A stretch of DNA of 64,000 bases from Prosthecodimorpha hirschii. GTDB lineage: Bacteria; Pseudomonadota; Alphaproteobacteria; Rhizobiales; Ancalomicrobiaceae. The notes beneath the pieces are model-generated. The model worked only from the letters and a program-made list of their open reading frames with translations. It was not told the origin of the DNA and ran no database searches. Position numbers and translations under genes: made by a program. Shown piece by piece: positions 1 through 8,587 of this stretch (position 1 is the first letter of the stretch; every line of letters begins with the position of its first letter). The stretch is from positions 482,307 through 546,306 of the forward strand of contig NZ_LJYW01000001.1 of NCBI RefSeq assembly GCF_001305515.1, read 5' to 3'.

Positions 1-145
1 ATCGCCCCCCTCATCCGCCCTCCGGGCACCTTCCCCCCCTTGGGGGGCGAAGGGATAACGCGTTGAGGGATCGAGGAAATCGACGCTCCCCAACCCCCGG
101 CCCCTTCCCCTTCGCCCCCTGAAAGGGGGGAGAAGGGTTTAACCC
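1..145. repeat. C/G-rich palindromic intergenic repeat
   Basis: The first ~55 bases contain a C-rich arm, a TCCGGGCACC core and a G-rich arm ending GGGGGGCGAAGGG. A near copy lies at 5312-5361. A second C-rich/G-rich hairpin follows at about 103-137. No gene is visible in 1-265. The layout matches the REP-like intergenic repeats common in Rhizobiales genomes; the family name was not checked. Confidence 0.6.
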
Positions 146-265
146 GTTGGGAGAGTGCACAAACCGCTGGCCGGCTCAGACTTCGGCCTTCCCGGCATCG
201 TCGCCCGACGCAAGAGACGGTCAATGCCCCAAGCAATCCCCGCCGCCGGGCCGCCGTCGCTTGAG

Positions 266-1186
266 CTAGCCCTGCCAGCCGGCCGGATGGGCGTTCAGGA
301 AGATCGAGTAGAGCGAGGTCTGGGCGGTGATGTAGAGGCGGTTGCGCTTGGGGCCGCCGAAGGCGACGTTGGAGACCAGTTCCGGGATCGGGATCTGACC
401 GAGCAGCGTGCCGTCCGGGTGGTAGCAGTCGACGCCGTTGCCGGTCGAGGTCCAGATATGGCCGCCCCGGTCGACCCGGAAGCCGTCATAGAGGCCGAAG
501 CCGCAGAGCGAGAAGCGACGGCCGGACCCCGCGACGACCGAACGGCCGTCGGCCGCGACCGTAAAGGCGCGGATCTCGGCCGGATGGCCGGCAACATGGG
601 TTGCGCCGGTATCGGCGACATAGAGGATCGATTCGTCCGGCGAGAAGGCGAGGCCGTTCGGGCGCACCATGTCGGTGATCACGGCGGTGACTTCGCCGGA
701 CGCCGGATCGAGCCGGTAGACGTAGCAGCCGCCGATCTCCGGCTCGGCCCAGAAGCCCTCGTAATTGGTGTCGATGCCGTAGCTCGGATCGGTGAACCAG
801 ATCGAGCCGTCCGACTTGACGATGGCGTCGTTCGGCGAGTTCAGCCGCTTGCCCTGATAGTGGGTGGCGAGCGCGGTCCAGCGGCCGTCATGGCCGAGCC
901 GCGACACGCGGCGGCCGCCATGCTCGCAGGCGATCACCCGCCCCTCATGGTCGAGGGTATGACCGTTGTGATAGCCGCACGGGGTCTGGAACACGGCGAC
1001 CGAGCCGTCGGCCTCGTCGTAACGCATCAGACGATCGTTCGGGATGTCGGACCAGATCAACTGGCGCGACAGCGGGACATAGACCGGGCCCTCCGCCCAG
1101 CGGCAGCCGGTATAGAGCTTCTCGAGCTTCACATGGCCGATGATCAGGGCATTGAAGCGCGGATCCAGGATGACATAGTCGCTCAT
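266..1186 (-). CDS. SMP-30/gluconolactonase/LRE family protein
   Basis: A 306-residue protein of the SMP-30 (regucalcin/gluconolactonase) beta-propeller family, whose members are metal-dependent lactonases that often hydrolyse sugar lactones. Family landmarks are visible in order: RWAEGP near residue 30 (Glu32 is the expected metal ligand), LNSPNDAIV near 115-123, SIWFTDPSYG near 128-137, and RPNGLAFSPD near 165. No signal peptide is apparent, so it is probably cytoplasmic. The frame stays open to 1288, but the ATG at 1186 gives the normal family N-terminus (MSDYVILDPRF). It is followed on the same strand by an unrelated membrane-protein gene further upstream, so the context does not identify a substrate. 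The family call is secure; the exact lactone is unknown. Confidence 0.88.
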   Translation of the reverse strand: MSDYVILDPRFNALIIGHVKLEKLYTGCRWAEGPVYVPLSRQLIWSDIPNDRLMRYDEADGSVAVFQTPCGYHNGHTLDHEGRVIACEHGGRRVSRLGHDGRWTALATHYQGKRLNSPNDAIVKSDGSIWFTDPSYGIDTNYEGFWAEPEIGGCYVYRLDPASGEVTAVITDMVRPNGLAFSPDESILYVADTGATHVAGHPAEIRAFTVAADGRSVVAGSGRRFSLCGFGLYDGFRVDRGGHIWTSTGNGVDCYHPDGTLLGQIPIPELVSNVAFGGPKRNRLYITAQTSLYSIFLNAHPAGWQG

Positions 1187-1291
1187 GAGGCGTTTCCGAG
1201 TTTCTTGTCGTTCGGGACCGCCATCGGAGCCGAGGACGCGCCGGACCGCAAGGGGGCAGCCGGCGCGAACCCACCATTCCTCGTACAAAAA

Positions 1292-2509
1292 TCAGCCGCG
1301 CGTGACGGCGAGCACACCGATCGTGGCGAGGTTGAGCAGGACGCCCCAGGTGACAAGCAGCCCGAAGGCCGGCCGCAGCTCGGGCCGGACCGCGCGCGCC
1401 AGGAAGACCATCAGCACGGGCAGGAAGTCGAGCATGTAGCGGATGCCGTTATACTGCTTGAACCCGTTCGAATGGTAGAACAGCAGCCACAGCACCACCG
1501 GCAGCACGGCGAGCGCACCGAACCAGATGGTGCGGTCGCGCGGGCAGAAGAACAGGAACAGCAGGAACGGGCTCGCCGCCAGGAAGGAGGCGCCGAACGG
1601 GTCGAGCCCCTCCAGCTTGAGCATGGTCGGGCCGGTGAACTGGGCGTGGAAGCCCTGCAGGAACATGTAGAAGAAATTGAAGACCACATAGTCCTTCGAG
1701 AAGACGCCGATGTCGCGCAGCCGGTAGACCAGCGGCGTGATGTCGGGGCTGGTCGCGGCCTGGGCGGCCAGGATGTTGTGGCCGGTTTCCATGGGCAGGC
1801 CGAAGCGCGACCAGTTGTAGAAGAGGTAGAAGCCGACCGCGAGCGAGAAGGCGAGCCCCATCTTCAGGCCCTTGACGACGGTCTCGCGCGAGGGCGGCAG
1901 CAGCCGGGCCTGCACGGTCAGCGCGATGGCGAAGACGAACGGGAACATGAACAGCGTCATCTGCCGGCTGAGGAAGGCGCAGCCGAGGGCGAGACCGGCC
2001 ATTACGACCCGGCCCGCCAGCGCCTCGTGGACGGCAAGCGAGGCCATCAGGAAACCGACCACATGGGCGAACAGCCAGACGCCGTCGGACCGCACGACCG
2101 AATAGGCGAGCGGCGTGGAGGCGAAGATGGCGACCAGCAGCCAGCCGGCGGTCGCCGACTCGGTGCCGAGCCGCCGGAAGATGAGCCACCAGACGAGCAG
2201 CGTCAGCGCCGTCAGGGCGGCGGCATAGAAGATGTAGAAGTGGACGTGCAGACCGAAGGCGGCGACCAGCGGCATCGACAGGACCGCCGGGAACGGCGGC
2301 TGGATCAGGTAGGTCTTGCCGCCCGACCGCACGCATTCGAAATCGTAGCAGCCCTTGAAGTCGAACCGGCCATTCAGGAAGGCGTCGGCCAGCAGCGTGA
2401 AGCTATTGGTGTCGGCCGGCTCGTGCAGACCGCGCCAGACGATGGCCGCGACGATCGCCGCGGTGGCGAGGAAGGCCGCAAACGCGAGAAGGCGATGGCG
2501 CAACGACAT
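1292..2509 (-). CDS. polytopic membrane protein, GT-C/PMT-like
   Basis: A 405-residue integral membrane protein with roughly ten hydrophobic segments, starting with MSLRHRLLAFAAFLATAA. After the first helix comes DTNSFTLLADAFLNGRFDF, then YLIQPPFPAVLSMPLV. An early acidic loop followed by a PPxPA motif is typical of GT-C fold, lipid-linked-sugar glycosyltransferases of the PMT/ArnT type. This suggests, but does not prove, sugar transfer from a polyprenyl phosphate donor at the periplasmic face. The ATG at 2509 was chosen because it directly precedes the first membrane helix; the open frame upstream (to 2881) is low-complexity Arg/Pro-rich shadow sequence. The 105 bp to the downstream SMP-30 start leave co-transcription possible. 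Confidence 0.7.
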   Translation of the reverse strand: MSLRHRLLAFAAFLATAAIVAAIVWRGLHEPADTNSFTLLADAFLNGRFDFKGCYDFECVRSGGKTYLIQPPFPAVLSMPLVAAFGLHVHFYIFYAAALTALTLLVWWLIFRRLGTESATAGWLLVAIFASTPLAYSVVRSDGVWLFAHVVGFLMASLAVHEALAGRVVMAGLALGCAFLSRQMTLFMFPFVFAIALTVQARLLPPSRETVVKGLKMGLAFSLAVGFYLFYNWSRFGLPMETGHNILAAQAATSPDITPLVYRLRDIGVFSKDYVVFNFFYMFLQGFHAQFTGPTMLKLEGLDPFGASFLAASPFLLFLFFCPRDRTIWFGALAVLPVVLWLLFYHSNGFKQYNGIRYMLDFLPVLMVFLARAVRPELRPAFGLLVTWGVLLNLATIGVLAVTRG

Positions 2510-2770
2510 GCTGACTCCATGGAATAGCCGGGCGGCCCGCGCGGGCCTCCGCCTGAAGCCGCTACCATTGCGCGCCTTGCCATCGGGTTTGCGGGACGGT
2601 CCAACCGGCCGACATCCTTGCGGCAGCCTCAACGGGACGTGAATCCGGCCGACGGCGGGTTTCCGGAAGGCGCCGCGATTGCATACCGATCCGGTTCGCG
2701 CGACGTTTCCCATCCGGCTGGCGCTCGGCGCGATTCCGACAGACCGAGGCAACCGCGAGGGGGAACCGCC

Positions 2771-3154
2771 ATGAAGAGCCTGTTTGCATCCGCAGCCCGC
2801 ATGACCGGAAAGTCCCTGCCCGGGGCCCTCGTGTTCGGCGCCCTGACGCTGGCTGCGGCCCATGCCGATCCGGTCGGGCAATATACCGTCGAGGGGCGCG
2901 GCCCCGACGGCGGCGGCTATTCCGGCGTGGCGGTGATCGAGCCGCAGGGCGACGCCTTCAAGGTCACCTGGGTGATCGCACGCGAGAAGTTCGTCGGCAC
3001 CGCCGTCGGCAACGAGAACTTCTTTGCCGTTGCATACCGTTCCGGCAGTTCCACCGGCATCGCCGTCTACGGCAAGGACGGCGACGGGTGGCTGGGGGCC
3101 TGGACCTATACGGGTGGCACCAAGATCGGCACGGAACGCCTGACACGTCGCTGA
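2771..3154 (+). CDS. small secreted protein of unknown function
   Basis: A 127-residue protein with a clear signal peptide (hydrophobic stretch PGALVFGALTLAAAHA, cleavage likely after residue 32). The mature part is ~95 residues and rich in Gly, beta-strand-forming residues and aromatics (GQYTVEGRGPDGGGYSG, WLGAWTYTGG). It looks like a small beta-barrel or lipocalin-like periplasmic domain, but I do not recognise a named family. The ATG at 2771 is preceded by the purine-rich GAGGGGGAA, a good ribosome binding site. It is divergent from the membrane-protein gene ending at 1292. No catalytic motif is visible. Confidence 0.7.
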   Translation: MKSLFASAARMTGKSLPGALVFGALTLAAAHADPVGQYTVEGRGPDGGGYSGVAVIEPQGDAFKVTWVIAREKFVGTAVGNENFFAVAYRSGSSTGIAVYGKDGDGWLGAWTYTGGTKIGTERLTRR

Positions 3155-3341
3155 CCTGTCCGGCCCAAGCGTGTGTTCGGACTGAAGAAATACCAGGGCG
3201 ACGACGCACGGAGGGTTGCCGCCGGGTTCGACTTCAGGCTAGCCTGTCGCCGGCGCCTCGGGACGATCCCTGAGGCGGTCGGGGGCGGGCGCGTACAGGC
3301 GGCATGCCGGCACGCAGGTTTGGCCCTCAAAAATTCTGCAT

Positions 3342-3396
3342 GAAGCGCGATGCATTTGGACGCGGTTCCGGGCTGCGTCCAAATTCACCGCGCTTC
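3342..3396. repeat. long two-tier hairpin before the ABC binding-protein gene
   Basis: The inner stem is TTTGGACGC with GCGTCCAAA (nine perfect pairs, 11-nt loop). The outer arms are GAAGCGCG (3342-3349) and CGCGCTTC (3389-3396), also perfectly complementary. It ends about 7 bases before the ribosome binding site AGGAG of the gene starting at 3418. It could be a dispersed palindromic repeat or an mRNA leader structure controlling translation. Confidence 0.7.
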
Positions 3397-3417
3397 CTCG
3401 GTCAGGAGCCCTGTGTG

Positions 3418-5019
3418 ATGATCCGCAACCTTTCGGTAGTTCTCGCGCTCGCACTTTCCGGGACGGCCCTGTCCGCTCCGATCCTGTCCGATCCGGCCGA
3501 TGCCAAGCCGTTCCGCTGGGCCCGCGGCCAGGATGCCCCGACGCTCGACCCGCATACCGAGAATTCCAATCAGGTCTTCGGTCTGCTGCACCAGATCTAT
3601 GAGCCGCTGATCCACCGCGACCAGGACGGCAAGATCGTTCCGGCGCTGGCGCTGTCCTGGGGCCTGCTGCCCACGGATGCCAAGACCTGGCAGTTCAAGC
3701 TCCGCCCCGGCGTCAAGTTCCACAGCGGCGACGCCTTTTCGGCCGACGACGTGGTCTTCTCGCTGAAGCGCGCGATGGACCCGCTGGCCGGCGTGCGTAC
3801 GACGCTGGCGGGCGTCATCGACGTGGTCAAGGTCGACGACCTGACGGTGCATGTGAAGACGCAGGAGCCGATGCCGCTTCTGGTCAACCAGCTGACCAAC
3901 ATCTTCATGATGAGCCAGAAATGGGCGGAGGCCAACAAGGTCACCCGGCCGCAGGATTTCAAGAACAAGGAAGAGACCTTCGCGGTCCGCAATGCCAACG
4001 GCACCGGTCCCTATATTCTGGTTTCGCGTGAGCCCGACTCCAAGACGGTCATGAAGCTCAACGAGGGCTATTGGGGCAAGGGCCAGTTCCCGCTGCAGGC
4101 GACCGAGGTCGTCTACAGCGTGATCACCTCGGCGCCGACCCGCATCGCCGCCCTGCTCTCCGGCGAACTCGATTTCGTCCAGGACATGCCGGTCCAGGAT
4201 ATCGACCGTGTCGCCCAGACCGCGAACCTCAAGGTCAATACCGGCCCCGAGGTCCGCTCGATCTTCTACGGACTCAATGCCGGCGATCCGGAACTCGCCT
4301 CGTCGGACGTGAAGGGCAAGAATCCCTTCGCCGACAAGCGCGTCCGCAAGGCGATCGAAATGGCGATCAACCGCGAGGCGATCCAGAAGGTGGTCATGGG
4401 CGGCCAGTCCGCGCCTTCCGGAACGCTGATCCCGCCGGGCGTCAACGGCTATTCCAAGGAGCTCGACCAGTATCCGAAGTGGGATATCGCCAAGGCCAAG
4501 GCCCTGATGGCCGAGGCCGGCTATGCCGGCGGCTTCGGGGTCAAGCTCAACTGCCCGAACAACCGCTACATCAACGACGAGAAGATCTGCCAGGCGACGG
4601 TCGGCTTCCTCGGCCAGATCGGCATCAAGGTGACGCTCGATGCCCGCCCGATGGCCCAGCACACGCCGACCATCCTGAAGAACGAAACCGACTTCTACAT
4701 GCTCGGCTGGGGCGTCGCCTCGTTCGACGCGGCCTATACGCTCGACTCCATCTACCACAGCCGCGACAAGGTCTATGGCGCCTACAACGCCACCCGCGTC
4801 GTCGAGCCGGACTGGGACAAGAAGATGGAGGCGCTCGGCACGGAAACCGACACCGCCAAGCGCGACAAGCTGCTCGCCGAGATCCTGGCCCATGTGAAGG
4901 ACGAGGCCCTGTTCATCCCGATCCACAACCAGCTGCTCGCCTGGGGCATGAAGAAGGGCATCGAGGTCAAGGTGCAGCCCGAGAACCAGCTCTACGTGAA
5001 ATACGTCAAGATCGACTGA
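3418..5019 (+). CDS. ABC transporter substrate-binding protein, family 5 (peptide/DppA-like)
   Basis: A 533-residue periplasmic solute-binding protein of the SBP_bac_5 (DppA/OppA) family. The N-terminal signal peptide runs MIRNLSVVLALALSGTALSA. Family landmarks follow: APTLDPHTENSNQVFGLLHQIYEPL, KFHSGDAFSADDVVFSLKRAMDP and NGTGPYIL, then the C-terminal lobe with the DKRVRKAIEMAINRE signature. Such proteins deliver peptides, opines, nickel or other small solutes to an inner-membrane DppBCDF-type complex, here encoded from 5675. The start at 3418 has AGGAG at suitable spacing and gives an immediate signal peptide; an upstream ATG at 3304 in the same frame would run through the hairpin at 3342-3396 and is unlikely. 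The substrate cannot be read from sequence. Confidence 0.92.
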   Translation: MIRNLSVVLALALSGTALSAPILSDPADAKPFRWARGQDAPTLDPHTENSNQVFGLLHQIYEPLIHRDQDGKIVPALALSWGLLPTDAKTWQFKLRPGVKFHSGDAFSADDVVFSLKRAMDPLAGVRTTLAGVIDVVKVDDLTVHVKTQEPMPLLVNQLTNIFMMSQKWAEANKVTRPQDFKNKEETFAVRNANGTGPYILVSREPDSKTVMKLNEGYWGKGQFPLQATEVVYSVITSAPTRIAALLSGELDFVQDMPVQDIDRVAQTANLKVNTGPEVRSIFYGLNAGDPELASSDVKGKNPFADKRVRKAIEMAINREAIQKVVMGGQSAPSGTLIPPGVNGYSKELDQYPKWDIAKAKALMAEAGYAGGFGVKLNCPNNRYINDEKICQATVGFLGQIGIKVTLDARPMAQHTPTILKNETDFYMLGWGVASFDAAYTLDSIYHSRDKVYGAYNATRVVEPDWDKKMEALGTETDTAKRDKLLAEILAHVKDEALFIPIHNQLLAWGMKKGIEVKVQPENQLYVKYVKID

Positions 5020-5674
5020 TTTCACGCAGCGCGATCGGGCCGGTTTGAATGATGCCCGGTCGGCCGGCTTCATGCCGCCCGATGGGTCCCGGCCCGTCTT
5101 CCGGCTCCGAGGCTGGCGTGACCGGTGACGAGGACGTGCGGCTGCGCCGGCATTCTGTCCGCCCAGCATGCCCGATCCCTTCCCCTTCTCCCCCGCGGGG
5201 AGAAGGGGGCCGAAAGCCGGAAGACGGGGCCGAACGCAGCCATTTTCGCCCGCGCCTGCGGTCCGCGCGACGGGAGCCGAACCGAAGATTCATGGACTGG
5301 ACGCCGGACCGTCCCCCTCATCCGCCCTTCGGGCACCTTCTCCCCCCACGGGGGGCGAAGGGGATGGAGCCGGGAGTTCTGTGGCTGGGGCGTGCGTGCT
5401 TCCTGCGGCCCGATCTCCCGACCTTCCTTTTTTCCCTTGGAGAGAAGGCGAAGGAGCCGGAAGACATTCTTGACCGCCCCTGTCGACGGCCCCCTCTCCG
5501 GCGGTTGATCGGCGACGGCCTCTTGCGGATTCCGACCGGCATCGAAACAATTCGGATTGCCGCACCGATCGGATCGAGGGGCGGTGGCCGTGACCTCGAC
5601 CCGGGGCAGGCCTGGGTCGGGTCGACCGGTCCAAATCCTGCTAGTGTCAGAGTTCACGATTTGCCGGTGACCGC
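5020..5674. repeat. 655-bp intergenic gap filled with C/G-rich palindromic repeats
   Basis: No convincing gene. At 5187-5209 a CTTCTCCCC / GGGGAGAAG hairpin is followed by GGGGCCGAAAGCCGGAAGAC. At 5312-5361 lies a near copy of the element at position 1-55. At 5420-5462 a third unit again ends GGAGCCGGAAGAC. The elements separate the binding-protein gene from its permease genes, so they may act as a processing or attenuation zone giving more binding protein than membrane components. Confidence 0.65.
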
Positions 5675-6655
5675 ATGCTCGCATTCCTGATCCGCCGCAT
5701 CGCCGAAGCCCTCGTGGTGATGGTGGTGGTCGCGTTCTTCGCCTTCTCCATGTTCCGCTTCATGGGAGACCCGGTCGCCAACATGATGGGACCGGATGCG
5801 ACCATCGCCGACCGGGAAGCCATGACCAAGCGACTCGGCCTCGACCAGCCGTTCCCGGTGCAGTTCGCCGCCTTTCTGGGCAATGTCGCGGAGGGCGACT
5901 TCGGCGTCTCGTTCCGGGTCGGCCGGCCGGTCATCGATCTGGTCAAGGAACGGCTGCCGGCGACGCTCGAGCTGGCGCTGATCTCGGGCCTGTTCGCCCT
6001 CGTCGGCGGGATCGGGCTCGGGGTCTATACGGCGCTGAGACGCGACGGCCTCCTGTCGCGCGCGATCATGGCCATCTCGCTGATCGGGGTCTCGCTGCCG
6101 ACCTTCCTGATCGGCATCGCGCTGATCTATCTGTTCGCCGTCGAACTGCGCTGGCTGCCGAGCTTCGGTCGCGGCGAGACGGTCAGGATCGGCGGCTGGA
6201 CGACCGGCTTCCTGACCGGCTCCGGCCTCGCATCGCTGGTGCTGCCCTCGATCACGCTCGGCCTGTTCCAGATGACGTTGATCATGCGCCTCGTGCGCTC
6301 CGAGATGCTGGAGGTGCTGCGCACCGACTACATCCGCTTCGCCCGTGCCCGCGGCCTGACCACCCGCGCCATCCATTTCGGCCATGCGCTCAAGAACACG
6401 CTGGTGCCGGTGATCACCGTGACCGGGCTGCAGCTCGGTTCGATCGTCGCCTTCGCGATCATCACCGAGACCGTGTTCCAGTGGCCCGGCGTCGGCTCGC
6501 TGTTCATCTCCTCGGTCCAGGCCGTCGACGTGCCGGTGATGGCCACCTACCTGCTGTTCGTCGCCGGCTTCTTCGTATTCGTGAACCTGGTCGTCGATCT
6601 TCTCTATTTCGCGGTCGATCCGCGGCTGCGCAGCGCCACCACGGGAGGGCACTGA
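5675..6655 (+). CDS. ABC transporter permease, DppB-like
   Basis: A 326-residue inner-membrane permease of the DppB/OppB family (BPD_transp_1 domain). An N-terminal anchor helix (IAEALVVMVVVAFFAFSMF) is followed by a periplasmic loop and five core helices. The cytoplasmic EAA-type loop that docks on the ATPase is visible as ARARGLTTRAIHFGHALKN, then LVPVITVTGLQLGS. The protein ends in VVDLLYFAVDPRLR, typical of DppB. It sits one base before the DppC-like gene and forms the first half of the transmembrane channel. ATG at 5675 gives the standard N-terminus. Confidence 0.93.
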   Translation: MLAFLIRRIAEALVVMVVVAFFAFSMFRFMGDPVANMMGPDATIADREAMTKRLGLDQPFPVQFAAFLGNVAEGDFGVSFRVGRPVIDLVKERLPATLELALISGLFALVGGIGLGVYTALRRDGLLSRAIMAISLIGVSLPTFLIGIALIYLFAVELRWLPSFGRGETVRIGGWTTGFLTGSGLASLVLPSITLGLFQMTLIMRLVRSEMLEVLRTDYIRFARARGLTTRAIHFGHALKNTLVPVITVTGLQLGSIVAFAIITETVFQWPGVGSLFISSVQAVDVPVMATYLLFVAGFFVFVNLVVDLLYFAVDPRLRSATTGGH

Positions 6656-6656
6656 G

Positions 6657-7595
6657 ATGGCCGCCGCGGATGCCGTTCGAGCCGGCCGCCTCCGGCGCGC
6701 GCTGGACTCGGACCTGTTCTACTCGTTCCGGCGCTCGCCGCTGACCGTGGTGGCGGCGGTGGTCGTCCTGGTGATCGGTCTCGCCGCCCTGCTGGCGCCC
6801 TGGATCGCGCCGACCGATCCGTTTGATCCGTCGTCGCTCGATCTGATGGACGGCAAGACGCCGCCCTTGAAGCCGAACGAATTCACCGGCCACACCTTCC
6901 TGCTCGGCACCGACGACCAGGGCCGCGACGTCTTCTCGGCGATCCTCTACGGCGCGCGCATCTCGCTGCTGGTCGGTTTCGCCTCGGTCGTCGTCTCGAT
7001 GGCGATCGGCATCGCGCTCGGGCTGCTTGCCGGCTATCGCGGCGGTTGGGTCGACAGCGTGATCATGCGCGTCGCCGACGTGCAGCTGACCTTCCCGGAC
7101 CTTCTGGTCGCCCTGATGATCTTCGGCATCGCCCGCGGCGCCCTGCCGATCGCGGCGCAGGAGCACATGGCGATCCCCGTGCTGATCCTGTCGATCGGCA
7201 TCGCCAAGTGGCCGCAATATGCCCGCACGGTGCGCGGCGTGACCATGGTCGAGCGCGGCAAGGACTATGTCCAGGCCGCCCGCGTGGTTGGCCTGCCGGC
7301 CGGCAAGATCATGCGCCGCCACATCCTGCCCAACGTGCTCGGCCCGGTGCTGGTGATCGCCACGCTCGGCCTGTCGCTGGCCATCATCACCGAGGCGACG
7401 CTGTCCTTCCTCGGCGTCGGCGTGCCGCCGACCAGCCCGTCGCTCGGCACCCTCCTGCGCATCGGTCAGGAATATATCGCGTCCGGCGAATGGTGGATCC
7501 TGTTCTTCCCGGCGATCGCCCTGGTCGCCATCGCCCTGTCGGTCAACCTGCTCGGCGACTGGCTGCGCGACGCCCTCAATCCGAGGCTCCGGTGA
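6657..7595 (+). CDS. ABC transporter permease, DppC-like
   Basis: A 312-residue permease of the DppC/OppC family and partner of the preceding DppB-like protein. The short cytoplasmic N-terminus with FYSFRRSPLTVVAAVVVLV is the OppC_N segment. HTFLLGTDDQGRDVFSAILYGAR is the conserved periplasmic stretch, and QAARVVGLPAGKIMRRHILPN is the EAA loop. ATG lies two bases after the upstream stop, and its own stop shares one base with the start of the next ATPase gene (TGATG), indicating translational coupling. The role is transmembrane passage of the solute delivered by the family 5 binding protein. Confidence 0.93.
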   Translation: MAAADAVRAGRLRRALDSDLFYSFRRSPLTVVAAVVVLVIGLAALLAPWIAPTDPFDPSSLDLMDGKTPPLKPNEFTGHTFLLGTDDQGRDVFSAILYGARISLLVGFASVVVSMAIGIALGLLAGYRGGWVDSVIMRVADVQLTFPDLLVALMIFGIARGALPIAAQEHMAIPVLILSIGIAKWPQYARTVRGVTMVERGKDYVQAARVVGLPAGKIMRRHILPNVLGPVLVIATLGLSLAIITEATLSFLGVGVPPTSPSLGTLLRIGQEYIASGEWWILFFPAIALVAIALSVNLLGDWLRDALNPRLR

Positions 7596-8587
7596 TGACC
7601 GAACCGCTGCTCTCCGTTCGCGACCTGACGGTCCAGTTCCCGACCCGGCGCGGCCTGCTGACCGCCGTCGACCGCCTCTCCTTCGATCTCGCGCCCGGCG
7701 AGGTGCTCGGCCTCGTCGGCGAGAGCGGCGCCGGCAAGTCGATGACCGGCTCGGCGATCATCGGCCTCCTGGAACCGCCCGGCCGCATCGCCGGCGGCGA
7801 GATCCGGCTGAAGGGCGAGCGGATCGACAACCTGCCGGCCGAAGCCATGCGGCGCATCCGCGGGCGGCGCATCGGCATGATCTTCCAGGACCCGCTGACC
7901 TCGCTCAATCCGCTGATCCGGATCGGCGACCAGCTGGTCGAAACCATCGTCACCCATACCGACCGCACGCCCTGGGAAGCCAAGCTGCACGCCGCCTCCC
8001 TCCTGGAGGCCGTCGGCATTCCGGCCGCCCGGGCGCGCATCGATTCCTACCCGCACGAATTCTCCGGCGGCATGCGCCAGCGGGTGGTGATCGCGCTGGC
8101 GCTCGCCGCCGACCCGGAACTGATCATCGCCGACGAGCCGACCACCGCCCTCGACGTATCGGTGCAGGCGCAGATCATCGCGGTGCTGAAGGACCTCTGC
8201 CGCGACAAGGGCACCGCCGTGATCCTGATCACCCACGACATGGGCGTCATCGCCGAGACCGCCGACCGGGTCGCCGTGCTCTATGCCGGCCGTCTGGCCG
8301 AGATCGGCCCGGTCGCCGACGTGATCAGCCGGCCGCATCATCCCTATACGCGCGGTCTGATGGGTTCGATCCCGTCGCTCGACGGCGGCCGCGACCGGCT
8401 GGAACAGATCCCCGGCTCGATGCCGCGCCTGTCGCACATTCCGCCGGGCTGTGCCTTCAATCCGCGCTGCCTGCAGGCCTTCGCGCGCTGCGTCGCCGAA
8501 CGTCCGCCGGCCTATCGGGCCGATGCGTCCGAGGCCGCCTGCTTCCTGCTCGATCCCGCCATGAGCCCGGCGGAGGCCGCCCGATGA
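7595..8587 (+). CDS. ABC transporter ATP-binding protein, DppD-like
   Basis: A 330-residue ATPase of the peptide/nickel importer type. Walker A is GESGAGKS (residues 42-49), the Q-loop is in FQDPLTSLNP, the ABC signature is FSGGMRQRV, Walker B is LIIADEPTTALD, and the switch His is in LITHDMG. The C-terminal oligopeptide/dipeptide-transporter extension contains CAFNPRC and later Cys residues (FARC, AACF) as in many DppD proteins. The frame is open further upstream, but the ATG at 7595 overlaps the DppC stop and gives the correct family N-terminus. It pairs with the next gene to form the heterodimeric motor. Confidence 0.94.
   Translation: MTEPLLSVRDLTVQFPTRRGLLTAVDRLSFDLAPGEVLGLVGESGAGKSMTGSAIIGLLEPPGRIAGGEIRLKGERIDNLPAEAMRRIRGRRIGMIFQDPLTSLNPLIRIGDQLVETIVTHTDRTPWEAKLHAASLLEAVGIPAARARIDSYPHEFSGGMRQRVVIALALAADPELIIADEPTTALDVSVQAQIIAVLKDLCRDKGTAVILITHDMGVIAETADRVAVLYAGRLAEIGPVADVISRPHHPYTRGLMGSIPSLDGGRDRLEQIPGSMPRLSHIPPGCAFNPRCLQAFARCVAERPPAYRADASEAACFLLDPAMSPAEAAR

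Noticed and set aside
155-2527. 790-codon plus-strand frame opposite the SMP-30 and membrane-protein genes
   Set aside because: Composition is typical of the antisense of GC-rich genes (Arg/Gly/Glu/Asp-rich, no hydrophobic core); both minus-strand genes have clear family motifs.
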